From Flavicella marina (lineage in GTDB: Bacteria > Bacteroidota > Bacteroidia > Flavobacteriales > Flavobacteriaceae): a DNA stretch of 64,000 bases. This document shows, piece by piece, positions 28,211-36,209 of this stretch (the stretch's first letter is position 1; the number at the start of each line of letters is the position of its first letter). The notes under the pieces are model-generated. The model ran no database searches. It was not told the origin of the DNA and saw only the letters and a program-made list of their open reading frames with translations. Position numbers and translations under genes: made by a program. The stretch is taken from assembly GCF_009193215.1 (NCBI RefSeq), contig NZ_VYVA01000004.1, positions 62,001-126,000 on the forward strand. The letters run 5' to 3'.

Positions 28211-28808
28211 ATCTAACAACGGTTTCGTTTTTTAAATTATAGCAAGAATTAGCCCGACGCATTCCGAATATTCTTCCCTCTTTCGCTTCATAATTTACAT
28301 ATAACTTCCCATTTTTCAACCAGGCTTTTTGCAAACCATTTTCTTTGCCATTTAATAAACTCCTTTTTTTAGAAATTTTTCCATCGGCCCACCAACTTGT
28401 CTCTATTCCATTTCTTTTTCCTTTCTTGTTATATTTTACATGGTATGCTTTAGTACCATTCGACCAATAGGTTGTGTAATCAGATACTAGGCTATTTTCT
28501 TTGTAATAACAAACTTTACGAGTTCTTCCATTAGCAAACCACTGTGTTGCAAGTCCTTCTTTTTTACCTTTGTAAAAACCAATAAATTCGGCCTTACGAC
28601 CATTGCCATAATATTTTGCAGCAAAACCGTTAAACGGCTTGTCTTTATAACTCCAAATACCTTTATTACCATCAAGTACCAAATCTTTTTTTAAAACCAC
28701 TGTGTTTTTTATAGGCTCAAAAAGGAAATGACTTGAAGCATTGTTTTTATCTGCACAAGAACAAAACAACGTGATAATTAAAATGAATATGTAGTGGGAA
28801 ATTCTCAT
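28191..28808 (-). CDS. YwqK/MORN-repeat lipoprotein
   Basis: The 205-residue protein has a lipoprotein signal (lipobox FCSC) and about six MORN-like repeats of about 22 residues, such as GFAAKYYGNGRKAEFIGFYKG and GIETSWWADGKISKKRSLLNG. It matches the YwqK family, often labelled 'antitoxin', but that label is not supported for secreted versions. It is probably anchored in the envelope. It lies between the YHYH gene (8 bases upstream) and the SCO gene (overlapping), which suggests a shared process. Confidence 0.87.
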   Translation of the reverse strand: MRISHYIFILIITLFCSCADKNNASSHFLFEPIKNTVVLKKDLVLDGNKGIWSYKDKPFNGFAAKYYGNGRKAEFIGFYKGKKEGLATQWFANGRTRKVCYYKENSLVSDYTTYWSNGTKAYHVKYNKKGKRNGIETSWWADGKISKKRSLLNGKENGLQKAWLKNGKLYVNYEAKEGRIFGMRRANSCYNLKNETVVRYENYIN

Positions 28809-28816
28809 CTCAAAAT

Positions 28817-29635
28817 CTATAGGCTTCCTTTATATGGACCAGCAAATAAAATATATCCAACATCTCCAGCAGATGTAGTTGAGTACATTTCATTGATAAT
28901 ATGATAATGATATTCTGATGAAGTTGTGTGCTGTGTAGTAGAAGAATGTCCACCAGAACTATCAAGATCTGTAGGGTACCCTCCTGTTGAATTACATTTT
29001 CTACCGTAGATAAAAAAACCGTCTTTCAAAATACCCACTAAATCTTCATCGTCGTTAGTGATAGCATGCGGTTCTAAATGATAATGATATACATCAGGCC
29101 CAATATGTCCACCCGTCCAATCTAAAGTTGCAGCAGCTTCATCTAGAGAACCAGATCCTTCTTGATCGTTATAGATTGCAGCTCCTGAAACCGCAATTCC
29201 AATCAACCCCATTGAGGTTGAAGTAGTATTATTGGCTAAAGTAGGATTTGTAGCAACAGTAAATGAGTCATCATATGTTCTAGCTTCTCCTCTCATATCT
29301 GTATAAGTCCCATTCGGATTTATCGTAGAAGGTGTCCCTGCAAAAGATCCACTTTCTGCTCTATAGAGTTCGTGGTTACTCCCCCAATAAAATGTTTCAT
29401 GATTTGGTAAACCTGTGGTCTCAATTGTAACATCTGCTCCACCATTGATCAAATAAATATCTGTTTCTTCAGTATCGAATGCTGCAAACGCGGCGTGCAA
29501 TTCACCTGTAATTACTTCTGATTCATTTACTTCTTCTTCTTCAACGACTTCAGCGATATCATTCGATGCACAATTCATAAAGAGCATAGTAGATACTAAA
29601 AAAATACTTGTAAGTTTTATTGGATGATTTTTCAT
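28817..29635 (-). CDS. YHYH-domain lipoprotein
   Basis: The 272-residue product has a lipoprotein signal (LFMNC, Cys22) and a YHYH domain. The defining motif appears as DVYHYHLEPHAI and again as SEYHYHIINEMY, with FYWGSNHELY and KDGFFIYGRKC between. Clustered histidines and the neighbouring SCO gene make metal binding plausible, but no function is established. It is the first gene of a three-gene operon (YHYH, YwqK, SCO). The signal is followed by a Glu-rich linker. Confidence 0.87.
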   Translation of the reverse strand: MKNHPIKLTSIFLVSTMLFMNCASNDIAEVVEEEEVNESEVITGELHAAFAAFDTEETDIYLINGGADVTIETTGLPNHETFYWGSNHELYRAESGSFAGTPSTINPNGTYTDMRGEARTYDDSFTVATNPTLANNTTSTSMGLIGIAVSGAAIYNDQEGSGSLDEAAATLDWTGGHIGPDVYHYHLEPHAITNDDEDLVGILKDGFFIYGRKCNSTGGYPTDLDSSGGHSSTTQHTTSSEYHYHIINEMYSTTSAGDVGYILFAGPYKGSL

Positions 29636-29708
29636 TATATAGGGTTTTAAAGGTTTGTTGTTAATAAAACAGTCATTTTACCCTAAACCCTACCCTTCAA
29701 AACAAAAA

Positions 29709-29740
29709 AAATCCCTTTTCAAATAAATGAAAAGGGATTT
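29709..29740 (-). terminator. Terminator of the outer-membrane barrel gene
   Basis: A 12-bp stem AAATCCCTTTTC/GAAAAGGGATTT with loop AAATAAAT is flanked by A/T runs. It is 18 bases beyond the barrel stop on the minus strand and is closely similar to the glyA terminator at 30633-30664. Confidence 0.8.
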
Positions 29741-29758
29741 TTTATGAGTATTTTTTTT

Positions 29759-30310
29759 TTAGAATTTATATCCTAAACCTAGATTGAATGTATCAAATCG
29801 TGCATCTAATTCAACAGGAGCAAGTATTTCATCATCCTCCAACCTTTCTGAAACACCAAATGAATATCTAAGATTTAGAAATAATTTCTCTGTTAAATCT
29901 ACTTCTGCACCTAACGCTAGACCAAGACCAAATTTATTAAGACCATCCGCATCGTCATCTAACAAATAATCAAATTGTGGTCCTGCCATCAAACTAAAAC
30001 TTCTGGCTACCTCATACTTAAACATAACTGGAATCAATAATTCTGAACTATTATCTCCATCAGAACTGTAAACAGCAAATTGAAACTCTGGACGAATCGT
30101 AAACTTTTCATCAATATTAAATTCCTTAAACAATCCTATATAGAATCCACCTGCTGAATCTGAATCTGAATCTGAATCACCTTGATATGAAGCTTTCGCT
30201 TTAACGATTAGAGAACTATACCCCGCACTTAAGCCGAAAGCATCTTTTTGAGCATTCACACTTGATAAACCCAATACTGTAACTATAACAGCGACTAGTA
30301 ACTTTTTCAT
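29759..30310 (-). CDS. Outer-membrane beta-barrel protein
   Basis: The 183-residue protein starts with a signal peptide (MKKLLVAVIVTVLGLSSVNAQ) at the ATG at 30310; an upstream in-frame ATG at 30364 would bury it. Alternating hydrophobic strands and the C-terminal FNLGLGYKF, ending in phenylalanine, mark a porin-like eight-strand barrel of the OmpW/OprF-N type. A run DSDSDSDS near residue 45 is encoded by four copies of a hexamer. A decayed paralogue follows upstream at 30482-30631. Function unknown. Confidence 0.88.
   Translation of the reverse strand: MKKLLVAVIVTVLGLSSVNAQKDAFGLSAGYSSLIVKAKASYQGDSDSDSDSAGGFYIGLFKEFNIDEKFTIRPEFQFAVYSSDGDNSSELLIPVMFKYEVARSFSLMAGPQFDYLLDDDADGLNKFGLGLALGAEVDLTEKLFLNLRYSFGVSERLEDDEILAPVELDARFDTFNLGLGYKF
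30155..30178. repeat. Tandem hexanucleotide repeat (TGAATC)4 inside the barrel gene
   Basis: Four perfect copies of TGAATC (plus strand) encode Asp-Ser repeats in an extracellular-loop-like position. Changes in copy number would stay in frame and lengthen or shorten the loop by two residues per unit. Confidence 0.85.
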
Positions 30311-30481
30311 ATAAAATATTTTTTTAATTTGAGGCAATGATACTACTTTATCGCTTATTATCATAGGTAATTCAAATAAATGTAGAAAATACGTTAATTT
30401 TTATTCTCGACACAAAAAATTAAGAAAAAGCCTTCACTTAACACCTAATATTTGATATACTATATTTTTTTTAAGTTTTTA

Positions 30482-30631
30482 TTAAAATCTGCATCCTAAC
30501 AATAAGTTAAATGTATCGATTCTCAAGTCGTTGGCGACAATTGTATTTGAAATCCAGTCGACATCTGAATGCAACTCTAATTTATGGCTTTGACGATTAA
30601 CAACACCCAAAGAATATTTTGAATTCACAAA
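30482..30631 (-). pseudogene. Remnant of a second outer-membrane barrel gene
   Basis: An open stretch on the minus strand encodes a peptide ending RIDTFNLLLGCRF, closely matching the last strands of the adjacent barrel protein (RFDTFNLGLGYKF). A preceding NSKYSLGV matches NLRYSFGV there. Only about 45-50 residues, the C-terminal two or three beta strands, remain. There is no signal peptide, and the upstream end runs directly into the glyA terminator hairpin. This looks like a 5'-deleted duplicate of the neighbour. Confidence 0.7.
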
Positions 30632-30632
30632 A

Positions 30633-30664
30633 AAATCCCTTTCTAAATAAATAGAAAGGGATTT
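30633..30664 (-). terminator. Rho-independent terminator of glyA
   Basis: A 13-bp perfect stem AAATCCCTTTCTA/TAGAAAGGGATTT with loop AATAAA is 21 bases beyond the glyA stop and is followed by T-rich sequence on the minus strand. It lies against the barrel remnant. Confidence 0.8.
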
Positions 30665-30685
30665 CAAATAAATTTTATAAAATTA

Positions 30686-31960
30686 TTAAGCGTTGAACAA
30701 AGCTCTACCACTCATTAATTTATTTACTTTTTCTCCAACAGCTTCTAAAACCGCTTCGTCTTCAAAATTCATGATAACCTCATCAATCAAGTCAACAACA
30801 GTTGCCATTTCATCAGCTTTCAATCCACGTGTCGTAACCGCAGCCGCTCCAATACGGATACCAGATGTTACAAATGGTGATTTATCGTCAAATGGAACCA
30901 TATTTTTATTTACAGTAATATCAGCTTTTACCAATGCTTGCTCGGCATCTTTACCTGATAAGTTTTTATTACGTAAATCAATCAACATACAGTGGTTGTC
31001 TGTTCCACCAGAAATTAATTTGTACCCTTTTGCAACAAATGCAGCAGCCAATGCAGCAGCATTTTCCTTCACTCTCACTTGGTAGTGCAAAAATTCATCT
31101 GTCAAAGCTTCTCCAAAAGCAATTGCTTTGGCAGCAATCACATGTTCTAATGGTCCGCCTTGCATTCCAGGGAATACAGCAGCATTTAACAAACCAGACA
31201 TTTTACGCAACGAACCATTTTTAAGAGTGATTCCCATTTTGTTTTCGAAGTCTTTCCCCATCATAATCATTCCTCCTCTTGGACCTCTCAAAGTCTTGTG
31301 AGTAGTTGTTGTTACAAAATGACAGTGAGGCATTGGGTCATTCAACAATCCTTTTGCAATCATCCCTGCAGGATGTGAAATATCGGCCAATAAATAAGCG
31401 TCTACGCTATCAGCTATTTCTCTAAAACGAGCAAAATCAATATCTCTTGAATAAGAAGAAGCACCCGCAATGATTAATTTTGGTTTTTCTTCTAAAGCAA
31501 TTTTTTGAATATTATCGTAATCTAAACGACCTGTTTCTTCTTCAACTCCATAAAAAGAAGTTTTGTACGTTTTTCCAGAAAAGTTTACTGGAGAACCATG
31601 TGTTAAGTGACCTCCGTGAGAAAGATCAAATCCTAAAATTTTATCTCCTGGTTTCAATACGGCTAAATAAACAGCAGCATTTGCTTGGGAACCTGAGTGA
31701 GGCTGTACATTCACATATTCAGCACCAAACAATTCTTTCGCTCTATCAATAGCAATTTGCTCAACTACATCTACTACTTCACAACCACCGTAGTAACGTT
31801 TACCAGGATATCCTTCAGCGTATTTATTTGTCAACACAGAACCCTGTGCTTCCATTACTTGCTCACTTACAAAGTTTTCAGAAGCGATTAATTCTAATCC
31901 TTCTAATTGTCTTTCTTTTTCGTCTTGTACTAAGTCGAAGATGATTTGATCACGTTGCAT
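30686..31960 (-). CDS. glyA: Serine hydroxymethyltransferase
   Basis: GlyA interconverts serine and glycine and charges tetrahydrofolate with a one-carbon unit, using PLP. The 424-residue length is standard. Visible motifs are [36 protein letters not shown], split here as LIASENFVS and [15 protein letters not shown], the PLP-lysine box [14 protein letters not shown], and [16 protein letters not shown] -7 promoter element lies 33 bases upstream and a strong terminator follows. Monocistronic. Confidence 0.98.
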   Translation of the reverse strand: MQRDQIIFDLVQDEKERQLEGLELIASENFVSEQVMEAQGSVLTNKYAEGYPGKRYYGGCEVVDVVEQIAIDRAKELFGAEYVNVQPHSGSQANAAVYLAVLKPGDKILGFDLSHGGHLTHGSPVNFSGKTYKTSFYGVEEETGRLDYDNIQKIALEEKPKLIIAGASSYSRDIDFARFREIADSVDAYLLADISHPAGMIAKGLLNDPMPHCHFVTTTTHKTLRGPRGGMIMMGKDFENKMGITLKNGSLRKMSGLLNAAVFPGMQGGPLEHVIAAKAIAFGEALTDEFLHYQVRVKENAAALAAAFVAKGYKLISGGTDNHCMLIDLRNKNLSGKDAEQALVKADITVNKNMVPFDDKSPFVTSGIRIGAAAVTTRGLKADEMATVVDLIDEVIMNFEDEAVLEAVGEKVNKLMSGRALFNA

Positions 31961-31993
31961 CTTTTAAGATTTACAGTTTATAAAAATAAAGTG

Positions 31994-32001
31994 CAAAATT
32001 A
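31994..32001 (-). promoter_or_regulatory. Candidate -7 element for glyA
   Basis: TAATTTTG on the minus strand, 33 bases upstream of the ATG, matches TAnnTTTG. No properly spaced TTG was seen. Confidence 0.4.
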
Positions 32002-32067
32002 CAAATTCTCTTTTGTTTTATACTTATGTTTTATGCAAAAAAGTTTTGATTGATATTTTTGTAAAAA

Positions 32068-34308
32068 TCAATCATTCATTTTTCCAAAATCCCAGTCATC
32101 TGCATAAATACCATAATAATAATCCATTTCATATTTTACTGCATACACTTCGTCTTTATCAATTTTCTCATTGATATGATAGGCGTAAACTTTTACCCCA
32201 ATATTTCTTAAATTCTTAAATAGTTCTGTGTGTTTGGCTAACGATTTTCTCGACATCGCCACATATTTAATGTTTAATTCTTTTAACTTTTTTAATATGT
32301 TGTGTTCATCAGAAAAAATAAGATTTTCAGACACAATTGGTTCAATATTATTTTCTTTAGCAACATGCACCGCCTCCCAAGTAAACAACTCCATCATCAA
32401 TCGATTTTTAAACTGAAACTCTTTTACGAATTTTTTAGGAGAATTTACTTTATCGGTTATCAATACTGCATCAGGATGCGCTGCAAACCATTTATTCACA
32501 AGATTTATATCTAGTGGAGTATAACGATTTGCTATCTTAGATGCTAAAAATATGTCAAGAGAAACAGGCACTTCGCCATAGTGGCTTGTAAAAGCTTTCC
32601 ATTCATCCCAATCATGTACTGCCACAAACACATCATCTGAAGTCGATCTAAAATCAATTTCAAACAACCTGAAGCCTTTTTCATAACTATTATTCATAGC
32701 TTCTAATGAATTCGTGTAATTTAGTCCGTCAATTGCTCCTCCTGCATGTGCAATAAAACGTAATGTGTCTTTTTTATATTGATCATACTTATCAGATAAT
32801 TTCGGTATCAAAACGGAGTTTCCTGCCCCACCAGAAAACCCAGATATGTTCAGCTTTGTAAGCTCGGTAATATTATTTTCTACGTATAAATTTAAATCTT
32901 CATCCACTTGTTCTGACAAAAATGAAATATTATGATCAATACCTGAAAGATCTAGAATCATTTTAGGTAAATCTAATTGGTATCGCTTTATAGAATCTTC
33001 TGCTATAGTTTTATTTTTAGGAGAATTGGTAAGTAAATACAATCCTCTTTCACCAGTTTCATAAAATATTTCTGGACTACCATGTTTCAAATGATCAGGT
33101 ATAATATAAATCTGTGTACTGTCTAAAAAATTGTTTTTCTCTAAAAAGGCTAGAAAATCTGCAACCATATAATCAACGGATGCAACCATAAACTCTAAAT
33201 CTGATTTTTGTGGATTGATATATTTTTCCATTCTATCATCATATATTCCATCAGGGTTGTGAGTACTTAATGTGGATAAAAAGAGTGTGAAGTTTTCATT
33301 TTTGTTTTTTTGATCTACAACAATATTTTTTGCTATTTCAAACAAATCTTTATCCATAGAACTATCCCCCAAAGAAGTAAAATCAATAATCTCGTCAACT
33401 CCTAATGCATAAAGCATATTTTCCGTTCCAGAGAATTTTGCGTCTTTCGACAAATAGATGTTTTTGTACCCCAATCGACTGAAAACAGTATAGATACTAG
33501 GAATACTGGCTTGATGAAACGTTTGAAAAATAGAATTATGTTCACTTCCAAAAAAAGCTGGGTATCCTGTTAATGTTGTATAAAGAGAACCACTTGTCCA
33601 CTTACTACCTTCATTTTCATTTACCTCAAAATATGTCCAATCGTTATTCGTTTTTAGCCTTCTTAAATTAGGAGTAAGATGTTTCATTTTATCACTCAGA
33701 TATCCTTTTTCAAAAGACTCTAATGACAAAATAATTACATTTTTTTTATGCGCTGAAAAAGCTTCAACATCTTTAATTTCAGTAGTCTTTAATTTTAATC
33801 TAGATGCTATTTCTTTGTAGCTAAAATCAGTACTTGTATTATACAATTGAAGGAGTTTATTAGCCTCAAAAAGCACACCCTTCTCTTTCGTCATAACGAT
33901 AATGGAAGTAGCAAATATCAAAATTGAAAAACCAATCCTTATAACTGCACGATTCTTTCTATCAAATAAAAGAAATAGTTTGTTTATTATTCTACGAGAA
34001 TAAACAAAAGTCAACCCTATTAGTGTCCAAAGAATAAACAAGAATAGTATAAAATTAATCCTGAATAAATGTATCAATGAGAGTACATCTCTTACATTAA
34101 AATGTATTAAAAAACGGTAGTTAACAAATGACTGCAATAGATAGATACTCAATAGCTCTGCCATCAAAATAAATGACAATACGATCGCAATAACTATCTT
34201 TACTCTTTTGTTGTTAATAAAATAAGTCAACAGCAAAAAACATACATAAAGTAATATGATATTTAAAAGTCTAATCTCCCCACCTACAATATCAATAATT
34301 TGCTTCAT
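32068..34308 (-). CDS. Membrane fusion protein: LtaS-like sulfatase-fold phosphotransferase plus GDPD-like domain
   Basis: The 746-residue protein (ATG at 34308) has four membrane spans (about residues 14-30, 38-58, 84-105 and 120-140). An LTA-synthase/sulfatase-fold domain (about 185-475) follows. Its probable catalytic set is intact: SLESFE (Glu197), KWTSGSLY (Thr238), STHNPDG (His350) and IPDHLKHG (Asp405-His406). A second domain (about 515-746) resembles glycerophosphodiester phosphodiesterases: IAHAGGAIDG (His521), NSLEAM, FEIDF and VAVHDW supply the metal and catalytic residues, though the usual Arg of AHRG is Ala. It starts five bases after ychJ in the efflux operon. Adding or trimming phosphoglycerol or phosphoethanolamine-like groups on envelope glycans or lipids is inferred. 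Confidence 0.85.
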   Translation of the reverse strand: MKQIIDIVGGEIRLLNIILLYVCFLLLTYFINNKRVKIVIAIVLSFILMAELLSIYLLQSFVNYRFLIHFNVRDVLSLIHLFRINFILFLFILWTLIGLTFVYSRRIINKLFLLFDRKNRAVIRIGFSILIFATSIIVMTKEKGVLFEANKLLQLYNTSTDFSYKEIASRLKLKTTEIKDVEAFSAHKKNVIILSLESFEKGYLSDKMKHLTPNLRRLKTNNDWTYFEVNENEGSKWTSGSLYTTLTGYPAFFGSEHNSIFQTFHQASIPSIYTVFSRLGYKNIYLSKDAKFSGTENMLYALGVDEIIDFTSLGDSSMDKDLFEIAKNIVVDQKNKNENFTLFLSTLSTHNPDGIYDDRMEKYINPQKSDLEFMVASVDYMVADFLAFLEKNNFLDSTQIYIIPDHLKHGSPEIFYETGERGLYLLTNSPKNKTIAEDSIKRYQLDLPKMILDLSGIDHNISFLSEQVDEDLNLYVENNITELTKLNISGFSGGAGNSVLIPKLSDKYDQYKKDTLRFIAHAGGAIDGLNYTNSLEAMNNSYEKGFRLFEIDFRSTSDDVFVAVHDWDEWKAFTSHYGEVPVSLDIFLASKIANRYTPLDINLVNKWFAAHPDAVLITDKVNSPKKFVKEFQFKNRLMMELFTWEAVHVAKENNIEPIVSENLIFSDEHNILKKLKELNIKYVAMSRKSLAKHTELFKNLRNIGVKVYAYHINEKIDKDEVYAVKYEMDYYYGIYADDWDFGKMND

Positions 34309-34313
34309 AAAAA

Positions 34314-34709
34314 TTAATTCAATTTTGAAAAATACTTCCAAACACCATTTTCTTTTTCGAAAAACGAATTTTCGTGAATAACAGACACCTTGCCTCCTTC
34401 AAAAAAATATGCTTTGAATTCTACCGTACCGGTTGTATCTACATCAGAACCTTTGGTTGAATTTAATACTTCTAATTTTATCCAGCTAACAGATTTGGCC
34501 CAAGCTTCAATTTCTTTGGCTTCATTTTTACTTGGTTGTGTTTTTGTATGATGACTCTTTTGAAGGTAATTTCCATTCGCCATTGTAAATGCAGTGTACC
34601 TAGAGCGCATCAAATCTTCAGCAGAGATTGCTTTTCTGATATCGAGATGCACAACGCCACAGCATTTTTCGTATTCCGCATCTCTTCCACAGTTACAATT
34701 AACAGACAT
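34314..34709 (-). CDS. ychJ: YchJ-family SEC-C/zinc-binding protein
   Basis: The 131-residue protein has the YchJ N-terminal cysteine cluster (CNCGRDAEYEKCCG), which in SEC-C motifs binds zinc. The UPF0225/YchJ body follows, with LMRSRYTAFTMANGNYL and an NTF2-like fold ending in ENGVWKYF. Its role is unknown. Translation is coupled to the small basic protein gene by a TAATG overlap at the start. The LtaS-like gene begins five bases after its stop. Confidence 0.93.
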   Translation of the reverse strand: MSVNCNCGRDAEYEKCCGVVHLDIRKAISAEDLMRSRYTAFTMANGNYLQKSHHTKTQPSKNEAKEIEAWAKSVSWIKLEVLNSTKGSDVDTTGTVEFKAYFFEGGKVSVIHENSFFEKENGVWKYFSKLN

Positions 34710-34870
34710 TACGATTCTTCATTATTTAGTTCATTGTGCTTTTTTACCAATTCCTTCAATCGTTGTTGACGAGCGAGTTTCTCCTCTCGTTTTTTATTCA
34801 ATTTACGATTCATCAACTTTGTATGTTTCGCTTTGTTCTTCGTGTTTTTTTCTTTTCCTTTTTTAGGCAT
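34709..34870 (-). CDS. Small lysine-rich protein (53 residues)
   Basis: MPKKGKEKNTKNKAKHTKLM begins a 53-residue, strongly basic, helical peptide with no signal peptide. It looks like a nucleic-acid or ribosome-binding protein, but no family is recognised. The ATG at 34870 lies one base after the tolC-like stop, and its own TAA overlaps the ychJ ATG. The tight coupling on both sides argues that it is a real gene. Longer in-frame starts would run into the tolC-like gene. Confidence 0.75.
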   Translation of the reverse strand: MPKKGKEKNTKNKAKHTKLMNRKLNKKREEKLARQQRLKELVKKHNELNNEES

Positions 34871-34871
34871 A

Positions 34872-36209
34872 TTAAAACTGTTTATTGGCAATAATATCAC
34901 CGGCCAATTGCAACAACACAAGTTCAGCTGTTTTCGCTGAATACTTCGCTGCACTATAGGTCAGCTCAGCATTCACCAAATTTACTTGTGCCAATCTAAA
35001 GTCAATAGAACTAATTTGTCCTAATTTATAATACTCCGTAGATCTTTCAAAATTTAATTTGTTCGTTTCTACGTTTACCTTTTGAACTTTTAATGTAAAC
35101 AAGGCGTTTTGATAAATCTCCCATGCATTGTTTACATCACGTTTCAAAAATTCTTCTTGTTGTTCTTTTTGCGTCTCTAATCGATCGACCGCAATCTTAG
35201 CATTTCTAACACGTGTAGTGGTATTTCCCCCATCGAACAAGTTCCAAGTCAAACCTACTCCAGCATTCAATCCGTTTTGATATCGCTCAACCGTACTAAA
35301 GGGATTGTCTGGATTAAAAGGGTCACTATAATTTTTTGACCATGCATAAGAACTCGTCAAACTTACATTTGGCATCCACCCTGAATTGTTAATTTTCACA
35401 TCGTACTCTCCCAGTTCCAAAGCTTTTTTCGCTTGTAAATAATCTACATTATTTTCTAATGATTTTTCCAATACATATTCTAAATACATATCATCTAAAT
35501 ATACAATTGTAGTATCAACTGAAACCTCTTTATTCACATCGGTTCCTAGTACGATATTCAAATCTCTTTTAGCATTTGCCAATTCTCTTTGAACTCCTAA
35601 ATATGTAATACTGTCATTATTTAAGTCGACCTCTGCATTGAGCACATCTAATTTTGTATTTTGACCGTAATCAGATCCGTATGTAGCACGTTTCAATCTT
35701 TCTTTAGAAATTTCTAGAGTTTGTTTTTGATTGTCTAAATTTTCTGTCAACCTAGCAACTTCATAGTATGCAGAAAATAACGTGATCAACGTATTCTCTA
35801 AAACTGCTCTTGCTTGTAACTCCGTTAAATTATAGGTTTCTTTTAATTTACCATAAGTATAATACCTCCCTAGACCATTAAAAAGTGTATAATTAAATCC
35901 TACTGATGCACTCAGGTTTTTTGACTCTAAACTACTTGTAGACACTACATCTCCTGAAATCTGAGTTGCTTCAGAGTCATTCAAATCATAAGAAGCATTT
36001 GCATTCGTAAATAAAGTTGGCAAATAGCCACTGTTGTAAACACTTGCATTATTTCTTGCTGTCTCAAGACTATTTTCTGTAAGAATAATATCATAATTAT
36101 TCTCTAAAGTTTGCAATATAGCTTCTTCCTTTGTAAGTAAATCTTGCGCTGATATATGAGCAAACACAACAAGAAACAACACGAAAACTATTATCTTTTC
36201 TTTTCTCAT
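34872..36209 (-). CDS. TolC-family outer-membrane efflux protein
   Basis: The 445-residue protein has a signal peptide (MRKEKIIVFVLFLVVFAHISAQ) and the two-fold repeated OEP domain that forms the outer-membrane channel and periplasmic tunnel. Recognisable parts are NSGYLPTLFTNANASYDLND early on, NAEVDLNNDSITYLGVQRELANAKRDL in the helical part (split as NAEVDLNNDS and RELANAKRDLN), and VGLTWNLFDGG in the second repeat. Its ATG overlaps the RND gene stop (ATGA), so it forms a tripartite pump with the two genes upstream. The substrate is unknown. Confidence 0.94.
   Translation of the reverse strand: MRKEKIIVFVLFLVVFAHISAQDLLTKEEAILQTLENNYDIILTENSLETARNNASVYNSGYLPTLFTNANASYDLNDSEATQISGDVVSTSSLESKNLSASVGFNYTLFNGLGRYYTYGKLKETYNLTELQARAVLENTLITLFSAYYEVARLTENLDNQKQTLEISKERLKRATYGSDYGQNTKLDVLNAEVDLNNDSITYLGVQRELANAKRDLNIVLGTDVNKEVSVDTTIVYLDDMYLEYVLEKSLENNVDYLQAKKALELGEYDVKINNSGWMPNVSLTSSYAWSKNYSDPFNPDNPFSTVERYQNGLNAGVGLTWNLFDGGNTTTRVRNAKIAVDRLETQKEQQEEFLKRDVNNAWEIYQNALFTLKVQKVNVETNKLNFERSTEYYKLGQISSIDFRLAQVNLVNAELTYSAAKYSAKTAELVLLQLAGDIIANKQF

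Noticed and set aside
28191-28808. YwqK as the antitoxin of a toxin-antitoxin pair.
   Set aside because: It carries a lipoprotein signal peptide and has no small toxin-like neighbour; the antitoxin label comes from naming of the family.
29678-29695. Telomere-like CCCTAAACCCTACCC.
   Set aside because: There are only two degenerate units, with no array; chance in AT-rich DNA between two genes.
30482-30667. A complete small gene encoding a 61-residue protein.
   Set aside because: It lacks a signal peptide, its start is in a terminator hairpin, and it matches only the last strands of the neighbouring barrel; treated as a remnant.
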